A stretch of DNA of 64,000 bases from Acidobacteriota bacterium (lineage in GTDB: Bacteria; Acidobacteriota; Terriglobia; Acidiferrales; UBA7541), in NCBI GenBank assembly GCA_003225315.1, contig QHZD01000033.1, positions 41,592 to 105,591 of the forward strand. Direction: 5' to 3'. A program made the translations under genes and the position numbers. Of the stretch, positions 44,850 to 54,275 are shown piece after piece. Below the pieces are notes generated by a model that saw only the letters and a list, made by a program, of their open reading frames with translations, made no database searches and was not told where the DNA came from. Every line of letters begins with the position of its first letter. The first letter of the stretch is position 1.

Positions 44850-46010
44850 CTAGCTCCTAACGGTTTCCCAGACGACATACTTTCGGCCGCGCATAACTTC
44901 CAGAATGCTGCGCAACGCAGCGGCATTGAGAGTACAAAAATACAAAGGGATACCCAGAGGTTTCCATATGCGGTGCAGGGGGATGAGCAGCGTCAAAAGA
45001 GCAAATCCATAAAACGCGGCCTGGAGGGCGAAGAGGGTACGGTACCACTGGTGATTCCCGAGAACAGCGTTGCTGGCGAATAGTAAGAGCAGAAAAAAAG
45101 GCACCAGCCATCGCAGAACTTTGTGTGAAATCAACTGAAAACTGACCCAGCCGTATTTTGTTGGATTGAGCAAATCGGGCACACTCAGAATGCCGCGAAC
45201 CCCCCGGGTCACGACGCGGACCCGCATCGAAAACTCTTCTCTCGATGACTTTGTTGTTTCCTCGTAAGCAAGCGCGCGGTCTTCGAAAACCACCCGATAC
45301 CCCTTCTGAATGGCCCACAAGGGTTGAACCAGGTCGCTGATGACATCAGGATGAAGTGGAGTATATGCCGCGCGACGAACGGAATAGATGCAGCCGCAAC
45401 AACCACTGATGGTGCGAATGCGCGACTGCATCATTTTAATGAAATTCTCATAGTTCCAAAAAGCGATCATGCCAAGCCCTGTGGGCGACTTTCCTTCCGT
45501 GTCGAAATACTGATACCGGCCGCTCACCGCACCGACTTTTGGATCAGCGTAATTACAAGCGAGGTATTGGAGCGCCAAGGGATGGTAAACCGTCGTAGCA
45601 TCTGAAAAGATTAGTACCTCCCCCTGCGCGATTTCAGCACCGAGATTCTGGACGTTGGTTTTTCCTTTTCTGATGGGCGCACGCAACAACCGTACGCGGG
45701 AATCAGCGACCCCTTTCACAATCTCGTCCGTGCGGTCCGTAGAATAGTCCGATAAAACTAAGATTTCCATCTTGTCCGCAGGATAATCGAGAGAAAGTGT
45801 GTCTTCAATTTTCTTGCGAATGCCGGCATCTTCATTGTAGGCCGCGATCAGCATGGAGATATTTGGCAAATAGCCCGGTGCAGCCTTAGGCCGCACCGAG
45901 AAGAATCCAATCACGGCAAGCAAGAGGGGATACCCTACATAAACATATACAAGAGTGCCTAGGCTGAACCAAAGCAGAACCACGGCGGCTGTTTGTAACA
46001 GGTTAAACAT
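44850..46010 (-). CDS. Membrane family 2 glycosyltransferase (NodC/cellulose-synthase-like)
   Basis: A 386-residue processive-type GT2. An N-terminal helix is followed by MLIAAYNEDAGIRKKIEDTL, VLSDYSTDRTDEI, KGKTNVQNLG and IFSDATTVY. The acceptor/QxxRW-like region is VRVVTRGVRGIL, and three or more C-terminal helices follow. It would add sugars at the cytoplasmic membrane face. Its start overlaps the upstream GT4 stop by eight bases. Confidence 0.9.
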   Translation of the reverse strand: MFNLLQTAAVVLLWFSLGTLVYVYVGYPLLLAVIGFFSVRPKAAPGYLPNISMLIAAYNEDAGIRKKIEDTLSLDYPADKMEILVLSDYSTDRTDEIVKGVADSRVRLLRAPIRKGKTNVQNLGAEIAQGEVLIFSDATTVYHPLALQYLACNYADPKVGAVSGRYQYFDTEGKSPTGLGMIAFWNYENFIKMMQSRIRTISGCCGCIYSVRRAAYTPLHPDVISDLVQPLWAIQKGYRVVFEDRALAYEETTKSSREEFSMRVRVVTRGVRGILSVPDLLNPTKYGWVSFQLISHKVLRWLVPFFLLLLFASNAVLGNHQWYRTLFALQAAFYGFALLTLLIPLHRIWKPLGIPLYFCTLNAAALRSILEVMRGRKYVVWETVRS

Positions 46011-47250
46011 TCTTTGCTGCCAAGAGTTCCTGGTAGATGCCGGTCAAGCGGGCCATCATCGCACTCATGCTAAAGTGTGATTCGACCGTCTGCCGAGCCG
46101 CCTGCCCCATTCCTCGCCGTAGGTTCGGATCGCGAAGAAGACGGAGGAGTCGATTCCCCATCGCATCTGCATCTTCGCTTTCTACGAGAAAGCCGTTTAC
46201 ACCCTCGGTAAGGGCTTCGGCATTTCCGCCGACACGCGTTGCGACACACGCCAACCGGGAACCCATGGCTTCGATGAGCGCGTTCGAAAAACCTTCAGTC
46301 CGCGAAGGTAGACAAAAGATATCGCTGGCAGCAAGGACAGGATACGGATTCGGCATCGCTCCAAGAAAGCGAAAGTTGTCCTTTATTCCGAGCGAGTCAA
46401 CGAGCGACTGCAGTTTGCGGAACGCCCCGGGTTCGAGAACACCGCCTACTACCAGAAAAACAGCATCGGGACAGGCAAAGCAGACACGCGCCGCGGCCCG
46501 CGCTAAGACATCTATTCCCTTCACATAGCGAATGTTTGCCAATGTCGAAATAACAAGCGATGTCGTCTTTAATCCCAGGCTTAAGCGCGCATCGACTTCT
46601 GCCGCCTTCGCGTCGAGCGCTTCCAAATCAACCCCGTTATACAGTGTTTCGACGCGTTCGGGAGGCAGGTGGTCATGATTCAAGGCGTAAGAGCGCACCT
46701 TCTCTGAAACAGTAAGAACGCGGTCGAACAAGCGGTTGACAATCGGATAGGCGAGATGGTGCTTCCGTGTGCGCAGGATTCCCGTGTCTCGCCGGCTAGA
46801 AACGAGCACCGGACAGCCGCTCAGTCGTGCGATTGGCGCCGCCCAAAGGTCTGAGGTTTCAAAAAATGTGTGCACGATGGATACGTTCTCGCGCCGAATG
46901 AGATCTCGGATCAGAAGAGCTGTTCTAATTGCACTAATGTCATAAGTTCGGCGCAAAGGCAGAACCCGAAGTGGCGAATAGACATTTTCTAATGCCTTCA
47001 AGCCAGGCTCTGTTCGAAAGGTGATAACACTGCACCGAAAATGATCTCGTGGCAGCCTCCGGATCATTTCGAGCAAGACGCGCTCAGCTCCCCCAACCTG
47101 ACAGATTTGGTCGATGACGTAAAGTATATGAGGCACTTTCCCGGAAACTACCCTGTTTGATGAAGGTTCTTGGTCGGTCCACAAGATTTCCGTGTGGCCG
47201 ATTTTCTCTCCTTGCTCAAGCGTCTGAGCTGCCTCCGCGGTGTCTTTCAT
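46003..47250 (-). CDS. Family 4 glycosyltransferase
   Basis: A 415-residue GT-B enzyme: ILYVIDQICQVGGAERVLLEM, SIVHTFFETSDLW, TVSEKVRSYAL, YNGVDLEAL and the EX7E region PSRTEGFSNALIEAMGS. The ATG at 47250 is chosen because it overlaps the asnB stop as ATGA; the longer frame adds 27 residues that read into asnB. It works in repeat-unit assembly of the exopolysaccharide. Confidence 0.92.
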   Translation of the reverse strand: MKDTAEAAQTLEQGEKIGHTEILWTDQEPSSNRVVSGKVPHILYVIDQICQVGGAERVLLEMIRRLPRDHFRCSVITFRTEPGLKALENVYSPLRVLPLRRTYDISAIRTALLIRDLIRRENVSIVHTFFETSDLWAAPIARLSGCPVLVSSRRDTGILRTRKHHLAYPIVNRLFDRVLTVSEKVRSYALNHDHLPPERVETLYNGVDLEALDAKAAEVDARLSLGLKTTSLVISTLANIRYVKGIDVLARAAARVCFACPDAVFLVVGGVLEPGAFRKLQSLVDSLGIKDNFRFLGAMPNPYPVLAASDIFCLPSRTEGFSNALIEAMGSRLACVATRVGGNAEALTEGVNGFLVESEDADAMGNRLLRLLRDPNLRRGMGQAARQTVESHFSMSAMMARLTGIYQELLAAKNV

Positions 47251-49214
47251 AAAGCTCTCTTGGTTCCTGATGCCGCGAGCAGGAACTGAGCGGACGCGTC
47301 CGGCACCCTGTCGATATACATCTGGTGCCAAACCTCCAGCATAAGCAGCCCCCAGATCTTGATGGCGTTATCTCGGCCACCCTGATAGTGCTCTTTCAGT
47401 AACCGTTCAACAGCTTCCGGGCGGAACATGCCCCGGCGCGCAACGGCAGCGGGCGAGAGCAATTCCCCAATCATGGGTTTCAATTCGCGGTTAATCCATT
47501 CCGGCAGCGGTGGATTGAAACCCATTTTCTTCTTGCGCAGCACGCTGTCGGGAAGGATCCGCTGCATTGCCTCACGAAGGATTTTCTTGGTCTTGCCCAG
47601 GCGATACTTCCACTCGAATGGGATGGAGAGACCAAATTCAAGAATGTGATGGTCCGTGAATGGACACCTTACCTCAAGCGAGTTTGCCATGGACATGCGA
47701 TCTGCGTATTCGAGGCAATTACCGGTGAGGAATGAAGCCAGATCCACGTATCCGAACCTGTTCAATGGCTCTAGCGCGGCCCCACGGCGAAAGAGTGAAC
47801 GCAAAAAGTCTCCCGAGTCACGTGATCCAACTTGAGATCTGAATTCAGGTGTATAAAGCTCACGTTTTTCTTCTTCAGAAAAATAGCCGACCCATCGAAG
47901 ATACATTTCCTCTTCGGCCATCCACGCCGACTCAAGAAATTCTCTTACCCTGCGGTTCGTGTGCCGACCTCTAGTATTATCATCTAGTAAGTGAGAAAAA
48001 CGTGCGAAGAACCCGCGAGTCAGGAATGATGGAAGCGCACGATACTTCTCTGCCAGCCACGCACCTGCATAGCGAACGTAACCGCCGAAAGCCTCGTCAC
48101 CCCCGTCACCCGAAAGGGCGACGGTTACATGTTCGCGCATGTGCTTGGTTAGAATGTACTCAAGAATTGCTGTGGGATTCCCAAAGGGCTCGTCAAAATG
48201 ACGCACGACAGTGCCGATGTGTTCGGCGCATCGTGCATCCACTTGTAAGATTGTGTGATGCGTCCCAAATTTCCGGGCAACCAGATTCGCTTGATCGATC
48301 TCATCGAAGAGCTTGCTATTGCGAAAGCCGATGCTGAAAGTTTTCACTGGAAGTGTGCTGTGTTTTGCTGTAAACGCAGTGATGGTTCCGGAATCGAGAC
48401 CACCACTGAGGAACACCCCCAGAGGAACATCGCTCATCAGTCGGACGCGAACAGCTTCATCTATCAATTCCCGCGTTTTGTCGACGGCGTCTCGGTGCGA
48501 AAGGGGTCGCGCTGCTCCGGCGGCTTCCACTGGGTCCCAGTATGTCTTCAGATGATGTGCGATTCGGCCATCCGGCGTCACTTCTAGGGCAAGCGTTGTC
48601 GCCGATGGAAGCTTGCGAATTCCATCGAAGGCGGTGCTAGGAGAGGGAAAGTAAAGATACGTCAGATAGTCGTGCAGAGCCTCAGCGTTAGGCTTGGCAG
48701 GCACCTCGCCAGAAGCCAGTAATGATTTGATTTCAGAGCCGAAGAGGAATTTGTCATCTCTGACAAAATAGAAGACAGGTTTTTTTCCGACGCGGTCCCT
48801 GGCCAGCAGCAGGCGCCTCTTTCGGGCGTCCCAAATGGCGAGTGCGAACATCCCGTGCAATCGAGGAATAACCTCTTCGCCCCATTCTTCATAACCATGA
48901 ATGATAGTTTCGGTATCCGTCTGGGACGCGAATTTGTGGCCTGCCGTTAGCAGTTTCGTGCGCAGCTCCTGGAAGTTATAGATCTCGCCGTTAAAGGTGA
49001 TCCAAACGGAGCCATCTTCGTTCGACATGGGCTGATGGCCGGCCGGGGAAAGATCAATAATTGAGAGTCGGCGGTGAACCAATGTTACGGAGAGGCCGGT
49101 TCCAGGGACGGGGAACACTTTTGCCCCGGCATCATCCGGCCCGCGATGACGTATGGAAAGCCCACATTCATTTAGGGCTGGGTTTTTCGAAATCTGTCCG
49201 TATATTCCGCACAT
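47247..49214 (-). CDS. asnB: Asparagine-synthetase-type glutamine amidotransferase
   Basis: A 655-residue class II amidotransferase. The catalytic Cys2 lies in MCGIYGQIS, the glutaminase pieces are RHRGPDDAG, LVHRRLSIIDLS and FNGEIYN, and the synthetase PP-loop is VFLSGGLDSG near residue 265, followed by ALSGDGGDEAFGGY. Stand-alone AsnB makes asparagine. Paralogues inside XrtA exopolysaccharide loci are thought to amidate uronic acids or other sugar carboxylates, which fits its place between glycosyltransferase and polymerase genes. Free asparagine synthesis cannot be excluded. Confidence 0.92.
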   Translation of the reverse strand: MCGIYGQISKNPALNECGLSIRHRGPDDAGAKVFPVPGTGLSVTLVHRRLSIIDLSPAGHQPMSNEDGSVWITFNGEIYNFQELRTKLLTAGHKFASQTDTETIIHGYEEWGEEVIPRLHGMFALAIWDARKRRLLLARDRVGKKPVFYFVRDDKFLFGSEIKSLLASGEVPAKPNAEALHDYLTYLYFPSPSTAFDGIRKLPSATTLALEVTPDGRIAHHLKTYWDPVEAAGAARPLSHRDAVDKTRELIDEAVRVRLMSDVPLGVFLSGGLDSGTITAFTAKHSTLPVKTFSIGFRNSKLFDEIDQANLVARKFGTHHTILQVDARCAEHIGTVVRHFDEPFGNPTAILEYILTKHMREHVTVALSGDGGDEAFGGYVRYAGAWLAEKYRALPSFLTRGFFARFSHLLDDNTRGRHTNRRVREFLESAWMAEEEMYLRWVGYFSEEEKRELYTPEFRSQVGSRDSGDFLRSLFRRGAALEPLNRFGYVDLASFLTGNCLEYADRMSMANSLEVRCPFTDHHILEFGLSIPFEWKYRLGKTKKILREAMQRILPDSVLRKKKMGFNPPLPEWINRELKPMIGELLSPAAVARRGMFRPEAVERLLKEHYQGGRDNAIKIWGLLMLEVWHQMYIDRVPDASAQFLLAASGTKRAL

Positions 49215-49336
49215 TTTGACGATCTTGAACTATTGATACCTTGCCGGATTTGAACGAAATCCTCGACGCAGTTTACAGCACACTCTTACACAACTCCATC
49301 CTCCAAATGAATACTTCAGCCGCAGCCACGGAACGT

Positions 49337-50713
49337 TCATGCGTGATAGACCTCATGTGCCGCGAAGGGGGCGGCCTGGAATTTTTCAGACTCTATTGCT
49401 GACGCCGCCCCTGCTTGACTCTTCCTCTCTTGACTCACCACGTACAGTCCCCGAGCTACAAGTCCGAGAAGAACCCATAAGAATCCGTTAACTTGCAAAT
49501 ACGTCCAGCGGTCGCCGAAGAAGTTCACAACAAGAACACAAATCAACATCGCAAACAAAGCACACCCGAGGGCACTCATGACCGGGTCTTTAGCCGCGCG
49601 AAAAAGGCACCACGACATTTTGCACGCCACTCCTAATAACCATAGAAGGATTAGGAATCCAACAAGGCCCGTCTCAATCAGAATCTTTACGTAATAGTTG
49701 TGAGTATCCGTGTACTGACCGACGCGGCGCATAAACGCGTACGTGTTGAATCCCGTGCCAAAAACTGGATCTTCATTGAAGACGCGCAGACCATCCTCCC
49801 AAATGGCAACGCGATCTCCGGCAGAGGGATCCAATCCCTCACCTTCCTGGTAGGTCATCATCACACGCTGTGTGACCGCATAGGGAACAAAGCTCTGCCA
49901 GCTCACAAGGATGATGGCCAGCAGGATGAGAATCTTGCGATCCTTGATCAGCCCCAGAACAAGGAGGCCCATTAGGAATCCCGCGTACGCTCCACGAGAT
50001 AGAGTTAACTCAAGACAATACACGCTGAATAGTGCGATCGCTAAGAGCCCCAATTTGAGCGCCGGCTTTTTGGCGAAGAGCGAAAGACCAATTAGGAAAA
50101 TAGCGAATTCGGCCTGGAACGCACCCATGCCATTTTCCCCTGCCCAGCCCAACGTGCCAGCATCGCGAAGAGCGTATGAAAAGTGGGAAAAATTTCGGTC
50201 ACCAACCGTGCCCAGGTAATTTCGGTTTACGATCAGAACTGAGACGCACATCAATCCAATCACAATCGCCATTTGCTTTCTCGTGCGGATCGCAGCTGCG
50301 GCAACAAAAAAGAAAAAAAACATCTCGACGTAATTCTTCCAGGCAGAGAACCTGGGGTCGTCGAAGGAAATGGGCAGCGGTCCGCCCAGATAGAAGGCGC
50401 CCTGCCAGAGAGACAGATACGTCAAAACGAATATAGCCAATAAGACTTTATTAAGCGGTGAGGAAACAAATATCCGCCGCTCTGCACGATGTAGGAATAG
50501 GCCGATCAAGACTCCCAGCAGCAAAATGTCAACAAGTTTCTCGCCAAGTGGTAGGTCGGGTGCGTGAAGCCAGTCTCGAGCCGTCTGCATAGGAAGGAGC
50601 GGAACCAGGTAATAGAGGCCAACTTGCGGCTTCCAAGCAACTGAGAGCACGAAGGCGATGATACCTCCGATGTACATGATGAAGGGCGCGGAGCCGTGTA
50701 GTACTTGAAACAT
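49337..50713 (-). CDS. O-antigen ligase/polymerase family membrane protein (Wzy/WaaL-like)
   Basis: A 458-residue protein with about 10-12 membrane helices. Its large extracytoplasmic loop contains DPSAGDRVAIWEDGLRVFNEDPVFGTGFNTYAF followed by THNYYVKILIETG, the classic Wzy_C/WaaL loop with R and H residues. In XrtA loci a related protein is annotated as an exosortase-associated O-glycosylation ligase. It would polymerise or ligate lipid-linked repeat units in the periplasm. Confidence 0.88.
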   Translation of the reverse strand: MFQVLHGSAPFIMYIGGIIAFVLSVAWKPQVGLYYLVPLLPMQTARDWLHAPDLPLGEKLVDILLLGVLIGLFLHRAERRIFVSSPLNKVLLAIFVLTYLSLWQGAFYLGGPLPISFDDPRFSAWKNYVEMFFFFFVAAAAIRTRKQMAIVIGLMCVSVLIVNRNYLGTVGDRNFSHFSYALRDAGTLGWAGENGMGAFQAEFAIFLIGLSLFAKKPALKLGLLAIALFSVYCLELTLSRGAYAGFLMGLLVLGLIKDRKILILLAIILVSWQSFVPYAVTQRVMMTYQEGEGLDPSAGDRVAIWEDGLRVFNEDPVFGTGFNTYAFMRRVGQYTDTHNYYVKILIETGLVGFLILLWLLGVACKMSWCLFRAAKDPVMSALGCALFAMLICVLVVNFFGDRWTYLQVNGFLWVLLGLVARGLYVVSQERKSQAGAASAIESEKFQAAPFAAHEVYHA

Positions 50714-50724
50714 CTTATCGTCTC

Positions 50725-51291
50725 TCAGAGGCCCGGATTGCTAACTTCAGCCAGTTGCTGGCTTGTGTCTGCGTACTTCACAATCTTGGCCGGCACACCC
50801 ATTACCGTGGCTCCCGGGGGCACATCGCGGTTGACTAGACTGTTCGCCGCAACGCGAGCGCCGTCGCCAACCTGAATATCTCCGATCAGCACAGCTCCTG
50901 CACCTATCGATACATCGTGACCAATCCGAGGAACCCCCGTCCTGCCAAGTCCTGCGGTACCGACCGTAACTTGGTGTGAGAGGTCGCAGTTTTTGCCAAT
51001 CACGGTACGATGATGTAAAATAACGCCCCCGACGTGACTAATGCAGAGCCCTCCCCCAATCTCCGCAGATGAAGGCAATCTCATTTGCAATACCGCTTCA
51101 CAAAAAACGGCTCCCAAAAAGTGAACCGCCTTTAGGGGAACACGCAGGATACGAGGGGAATTTTCCCGATAGACGAAATGTCCGAAACGATACCAGAAGA
51201 TGGCCCAGAACGCAGGATTCCCCCAGATATCGATCCATTTGCCGCCTTTCGTCCGGTATCGGGCCACGTCCTCTCGCAATTCAGTCCGCAT
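50725..51291 (-). CDS. Serine-acetyltransferase-like hexapeptide O-acetyltransferase
   Basis: A 188-residue left-handed beta-helix protein. After MRTELREDVARYR the hexapeptide repeats begin near residue 85 (IGGGLCISHVGGVILHH), with IGHDVSIGAGAVLIGDIQVGDGARV and the ending PPGATVMGVPAKIV. The domain organisation is CysE-like but shorter than standard CysE. In this locus the likely acceptor is a sugar hydroxyl. The ATG at 51291 overlaps the upstream glycosyltransferase stop by 11 bases. Confidence 0.88.
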   Translation of the reverse strand: MRTELREDVARYRTKGGKWIDIWGNPAFWAIFWYRFGHFVYRENSPRILRVPLKAVHFLGAVFCEAVLQMRLPSSAEIGGGLCISHVGGVILHHRTVIGKNCDLSHQVTVGTAGLGRTGVPRIGHDVSIGAGAVLIGDIQVGDGARVAANSLVNRDVPPGATVMGVPAKIVKYADTSQQLAEVSNPGL

Positions 51292-52507
51292 GGGATTTAC
51301 TCGCGGCTCGCCAAGACTGTGGTTGTTTTTCCATACTCCAGGCCTTGCAAATTTCCACACTTACATCGTGAAGCTTCCGGGCCCGGTCTCGCCATTGAAA
51401 CTCGCGCTGCACACGGTCTCTTCCAGCGTTTCCAAGTTGATGCCGTAAGTTGGTATCCTTGAGTAGCATTCCAAGACTTGTAGTTAATTCGTCTGGTTGG
51501 CTGGCGTCAACACGAAATCCTGTTTTGCCCTCCAGAATGGCGTCTGCCGTTCCCCCCGAGCGCCCGCCAATCACTGGTTTCCCCATTGCACTTGCTTCCA
51601 GGAACACCATCCCGAAACCCTCCAGGTCCCCGTTTGCTTCCTCACGATTCAGCATGGCAAAAACATCGCATACGTTGTAGCAGTCCGGGAGTAATTCTTC
51701 CGGAACGTGCCCGGCAAAGCGGACGGAATCCGTGATTCCCAATTCCGCAGCGAGTTTCTGGAGCCTTTGCTCCTCTGGCCCGCGTCCAACGATTAGATAC
51801 ACGACGTCAGGCAATTCCCGAGTAAGGCGGGCGATTGCACGCAATACGAGATCGTGTCCTTTTCGCGAAATCAAGCGCGCCACGGTAAGCACGACTTTCT
51901 TGCCTCTCAGATTCCACTTGTCGATCAATTCTTCGCGGGTGGGTCTTGGAGAAAAACGATCGAGATCCACTCCCGGAGTAATCTTGACTATGCGTGATTC
52001 CGGCACACCTATTCGGAGGAGACTTTCTCTTGCGAACTCGGCGTTCGCTACCACCGCATCGGCGCCTCGGTAGATCTTGTTGCGCATGTGTGGCTGGTAT
52101 TTGTACCGGTCGGTAAGAGCGATGTCCTCACCATGACAATAGGCAAGATAAGGAAGGCCCGTGATCGTCTTCAAAATCAGGGCGCTCATTCCCTGCGGAT
52201 ACAAGTCACCCGCGTGGAGAATCGTCGGGGTTTCTTCGTACACGTGCCATGCGGCATGCAGGAACGGGCCAAGTCCCTTGGGCAACTCGTGCAGTCGCCA
52301 AGTGGAAAGGGGCTTAAGCCATCGAACGACTCTGAAGGAATCAGATGACGCTCTTCGATCAAACTCTTCCCAGCCCGGAACTTTTTTCGTCGCGATTGTC
52401 ACACGCGTGCCCTCGAATTCCGCGAGGCAACGGTAAACGTTGTAGTAATACTCGCGAGAGCCGCCGGCGTGAGGCAGGAAAGAGTCCGTGAGCATCAAAA
52501 TTCTCAT
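51281..52507 (-). CDS. Family 4 glycosyltransferase
   Basis: A 408-residue GT-B enzyme: MLTDSFLPHAGGSREYYYNVYR, HAGDLYPQG, CHGEDIALTDRYK, VVANAEFARESL, TPGVDLDRFSP, LTVARLISRKGHDLVLRAI, and NREEANGDLEGFGMVFLEASAMGKP as the donor motif. The close spacing to the acetyltransferase indicates one transcription unit. The intervening 125 bp to the Wzz gene holds nothing recognisable. Confidence 0.92.
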   Translation of the reverse strand: MRILMLTDSFLPHAGGSREYYYNVYRCLAEFEGTRVTIATKKVPGWEEFDRRASSDSFRVVRWLKPLSTWRLHELPKGLGPFLHAAWHVYEETPTILHAGDLYPQGMSALILKTITGLPYLAYCHGEDIALTDRYKYQPHMRNKIYRGADAVVANAEFARESLLRIGVPESRIVKITPGVDLDRFSPRPTREELIDKWNLRGKKVVLTVARLISRKGHDLVLRAIARLTRELPDVVYLIVGRGPEEQRLQKLAAELGITDSVRFAGHVPEELLPDCYNVCDVFAMLNREEANGDLEGFGMVFLEASAMGKPVIGGRSGGTADAILEGKTGFRVDASQPDELTTSLGMLLKDTNLRHQLGNAGRDRVQREFQWRDRARKLHDVSVEICKAWSMEKQPQSWRAASKSHAD

Positions 52508-52632
52508 AAACTATATCCAGGAGTAAAACCAGAATCGCTCAAGTGCCGATTCTCCGAGACGCGGCAACAAAAACAATGTTGCGGAACGGCCTTGAGTTAC
52601 TTGCTTGGACTGGACCAAATTCGACTCAAGTA

Positions 52633-54195
52633 TCAAAAAATTGTGTGAATCCTCCAAAGGAGTCCCGCTACAGCCGCGATCGCGAGAATCGAAAAACTCA
52701 CGGCGAAAGCAACGAACTGCAGGTGCCTTCGACGTTCTAGAGGAGATTGAATAAGAGGAATGGACGCGAGCAAGGGAATGGGCTCAGGGTACGCAACACG
52801 AATCTCCCTCTCCGTTTTGACGCGGGGATCGAGGTATGTTTTTGCGATCACCACGCCGATAGAACAAAAAAACGATATAAAGAATGAAAATGCCATGAGC
52901 CTGCGTCGGTTCGGTTTGAAGGGCTTCTCTGGGACACGAGCGGGATCCAAGATAACAAACCTTTCCCCTTTTTCCTGGGAATCCAGTTCATTCGACATGT
53001 CCGCAGCATAGCTCTTGCCCAGCAAAGACTCATAGCGGGCCTTCGAAATATCGTAGTTGCGCGTAAGATCTACCATCTCCTGCTCGCGCCGTGGAATTGC
53101 CTCGACTTTAGCCTGATAAGTCGTGATCTGCCCCTGGATTCGTCTTTGCTCTTCTTTCAAACGCTGCATTTCCCTGCTGATAACTTCAAGCCGCAATGCC
53201 GTTGCGGTAGGCTTGGTCGAAGGCGAAGCAGCAGTCTCAGAAGGTTTGTCGGCCGGAAGCGCAATTAAACTTTCATTGACATGATTCAGTCGCCGAACCA
53301 AATCCTGCACTTCAGGGAACTTGTCGGTATAACGCCGGCGAAGTTCACTAAGCCTCGTTTCGAGTTGGTTCTTCTCCATCTCCAACTGTGCCCGTTCGGA
53401 CACTGGTTGAGGATTGCCTCCTGACATCGGTACAAAGTCCGGTAGTCGCGTGAAAGTCAACCGTTCCTCATCGAGTCGGTTCAAATTCCCCGCATTCACC
53501 TGCAACTCTGCCTGCAAGCTCGACAGAGTATGGAGAAGAGCTTCTTGTTGCTGCGGCAATTCCCCAAGATGCGACATCTTGTATTGACGCAAATTGTTTT
53601 CCTGCTCTTCGAGCGCCTTCTTTGCCTCTTGCAATTGCGAATTCAAAAATTCGGTTGTTCCGACAGCATGTTGCTCCCGGCTCCTGAGATTCCATTGGAT
53701 AAAGTCCGAAGCCAGCTGATTTGTCACCTTGGCAACGATTTCAGGATCCTTTCCCTGATAGGTAATCGAGAAAAGAGCCAAGCCGCCTCCAGACTGCCTG
53801 ACGTCGATCACGACGTCGTTCCTCATCTGCTCAATAACTGCTTCACGCGTGGACGTTCGAAGTTGAGGGTAGAGGTGCCACTGGTCAATGACCTTCTGCA
53901 AGCGAGCCTCGCTCAACACCTCTTGACTGATGGTTTGCAGTCGATCCAAGGGGCTTACCCGCACGAGTTCTGAGACGAATTGTTCCGGTACCCTTTGAGG
54001 ATCCACCTCGACAGTCGTCGTTGCCTTATATTTGTTCGGCAAGAGTGCGATCCCGACGAACGCGGTAAGGGTAAAACCAACCGTCATTAAATAAACCCAC
54101 CATTTATCGCGTCGGATGACCTGCAAGTACTCCTGTACTTGGGCCAGAGACAATTCCATGCTCGGAGAATTCATTTCTGTGGTTGGAGAATCCAT
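52633..54195 (-). CDS. Polysaccharide chain-length determinant (Wzz/GumC-like, XrtA type)
   Basis: A 520-residue inner-membrane protein. One helix lies at about 35-55, then a Wzz domain (YKATTTVEVDPQRVPEQFV), a long coiled coil (about 190-400: LQEAKKALEEQENNLRQYK, RLKEEQRRIQGQITTYQ), the GNVR-like segment VILDPARVPEKPFKPNRRR and a C-terminal helix. There is no fused kinase domain; the separate tyrosine kinase at 58.7 kb is the expected partner. It sets polymer length and bridges to the Wza exporter. Confidence 0.93.
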   Translation of the reverse strand: MDSPTTEMNSPSMELSLAQVQEYLQVIRRDKWWVYLMTVGFTLTAFVGIALLPNKYKATTTVEVDPQRVPEQFVSELVRVSPLDRLQTISQEVLSEARLQKVIDQWHLYPQLRTSTREAVIEQMRNDVVIDVRQSGGGLALFSITYQGKDPEIVAKVTNQLASDFIQWNLRSREQHAVGTTEFLNSQLQEAKKALEEQENNLRQYKMSHLGELPQQQEALLHTLSSLQAELQVNAGNLNRLDEERLTFTRLPDFVPMSGGNPQPVSERAQLEMEKNQLETRLSELRRRYTDKFPEVQDLVRRLNHVNESLIALPADKPSETAASPSTKPTATALRLEVISREMQRLKEEQRRIQGQITTYQAKVEAIPRREQEMVDLTRNYDISKARYESLLGKSYAADMSNELDSQEKGERFVILDPARVPEKPFKPNRRRLMAFSFFISFFCSIGVVIAKTYLDPRVKTEREIRVAYPEPIPLLASIPLIQSPLERRRHLQFVAFAVSFSILAIAAVAGLLWRIHTIF

Positions 54196-54275
54196 CTATT
54201 TCTTCCTTTACCGGGCCAAATCAGGCAATCAATAGCAACTCAATCTGTGACAACGCTTCAGTCTCAGCCATTCGC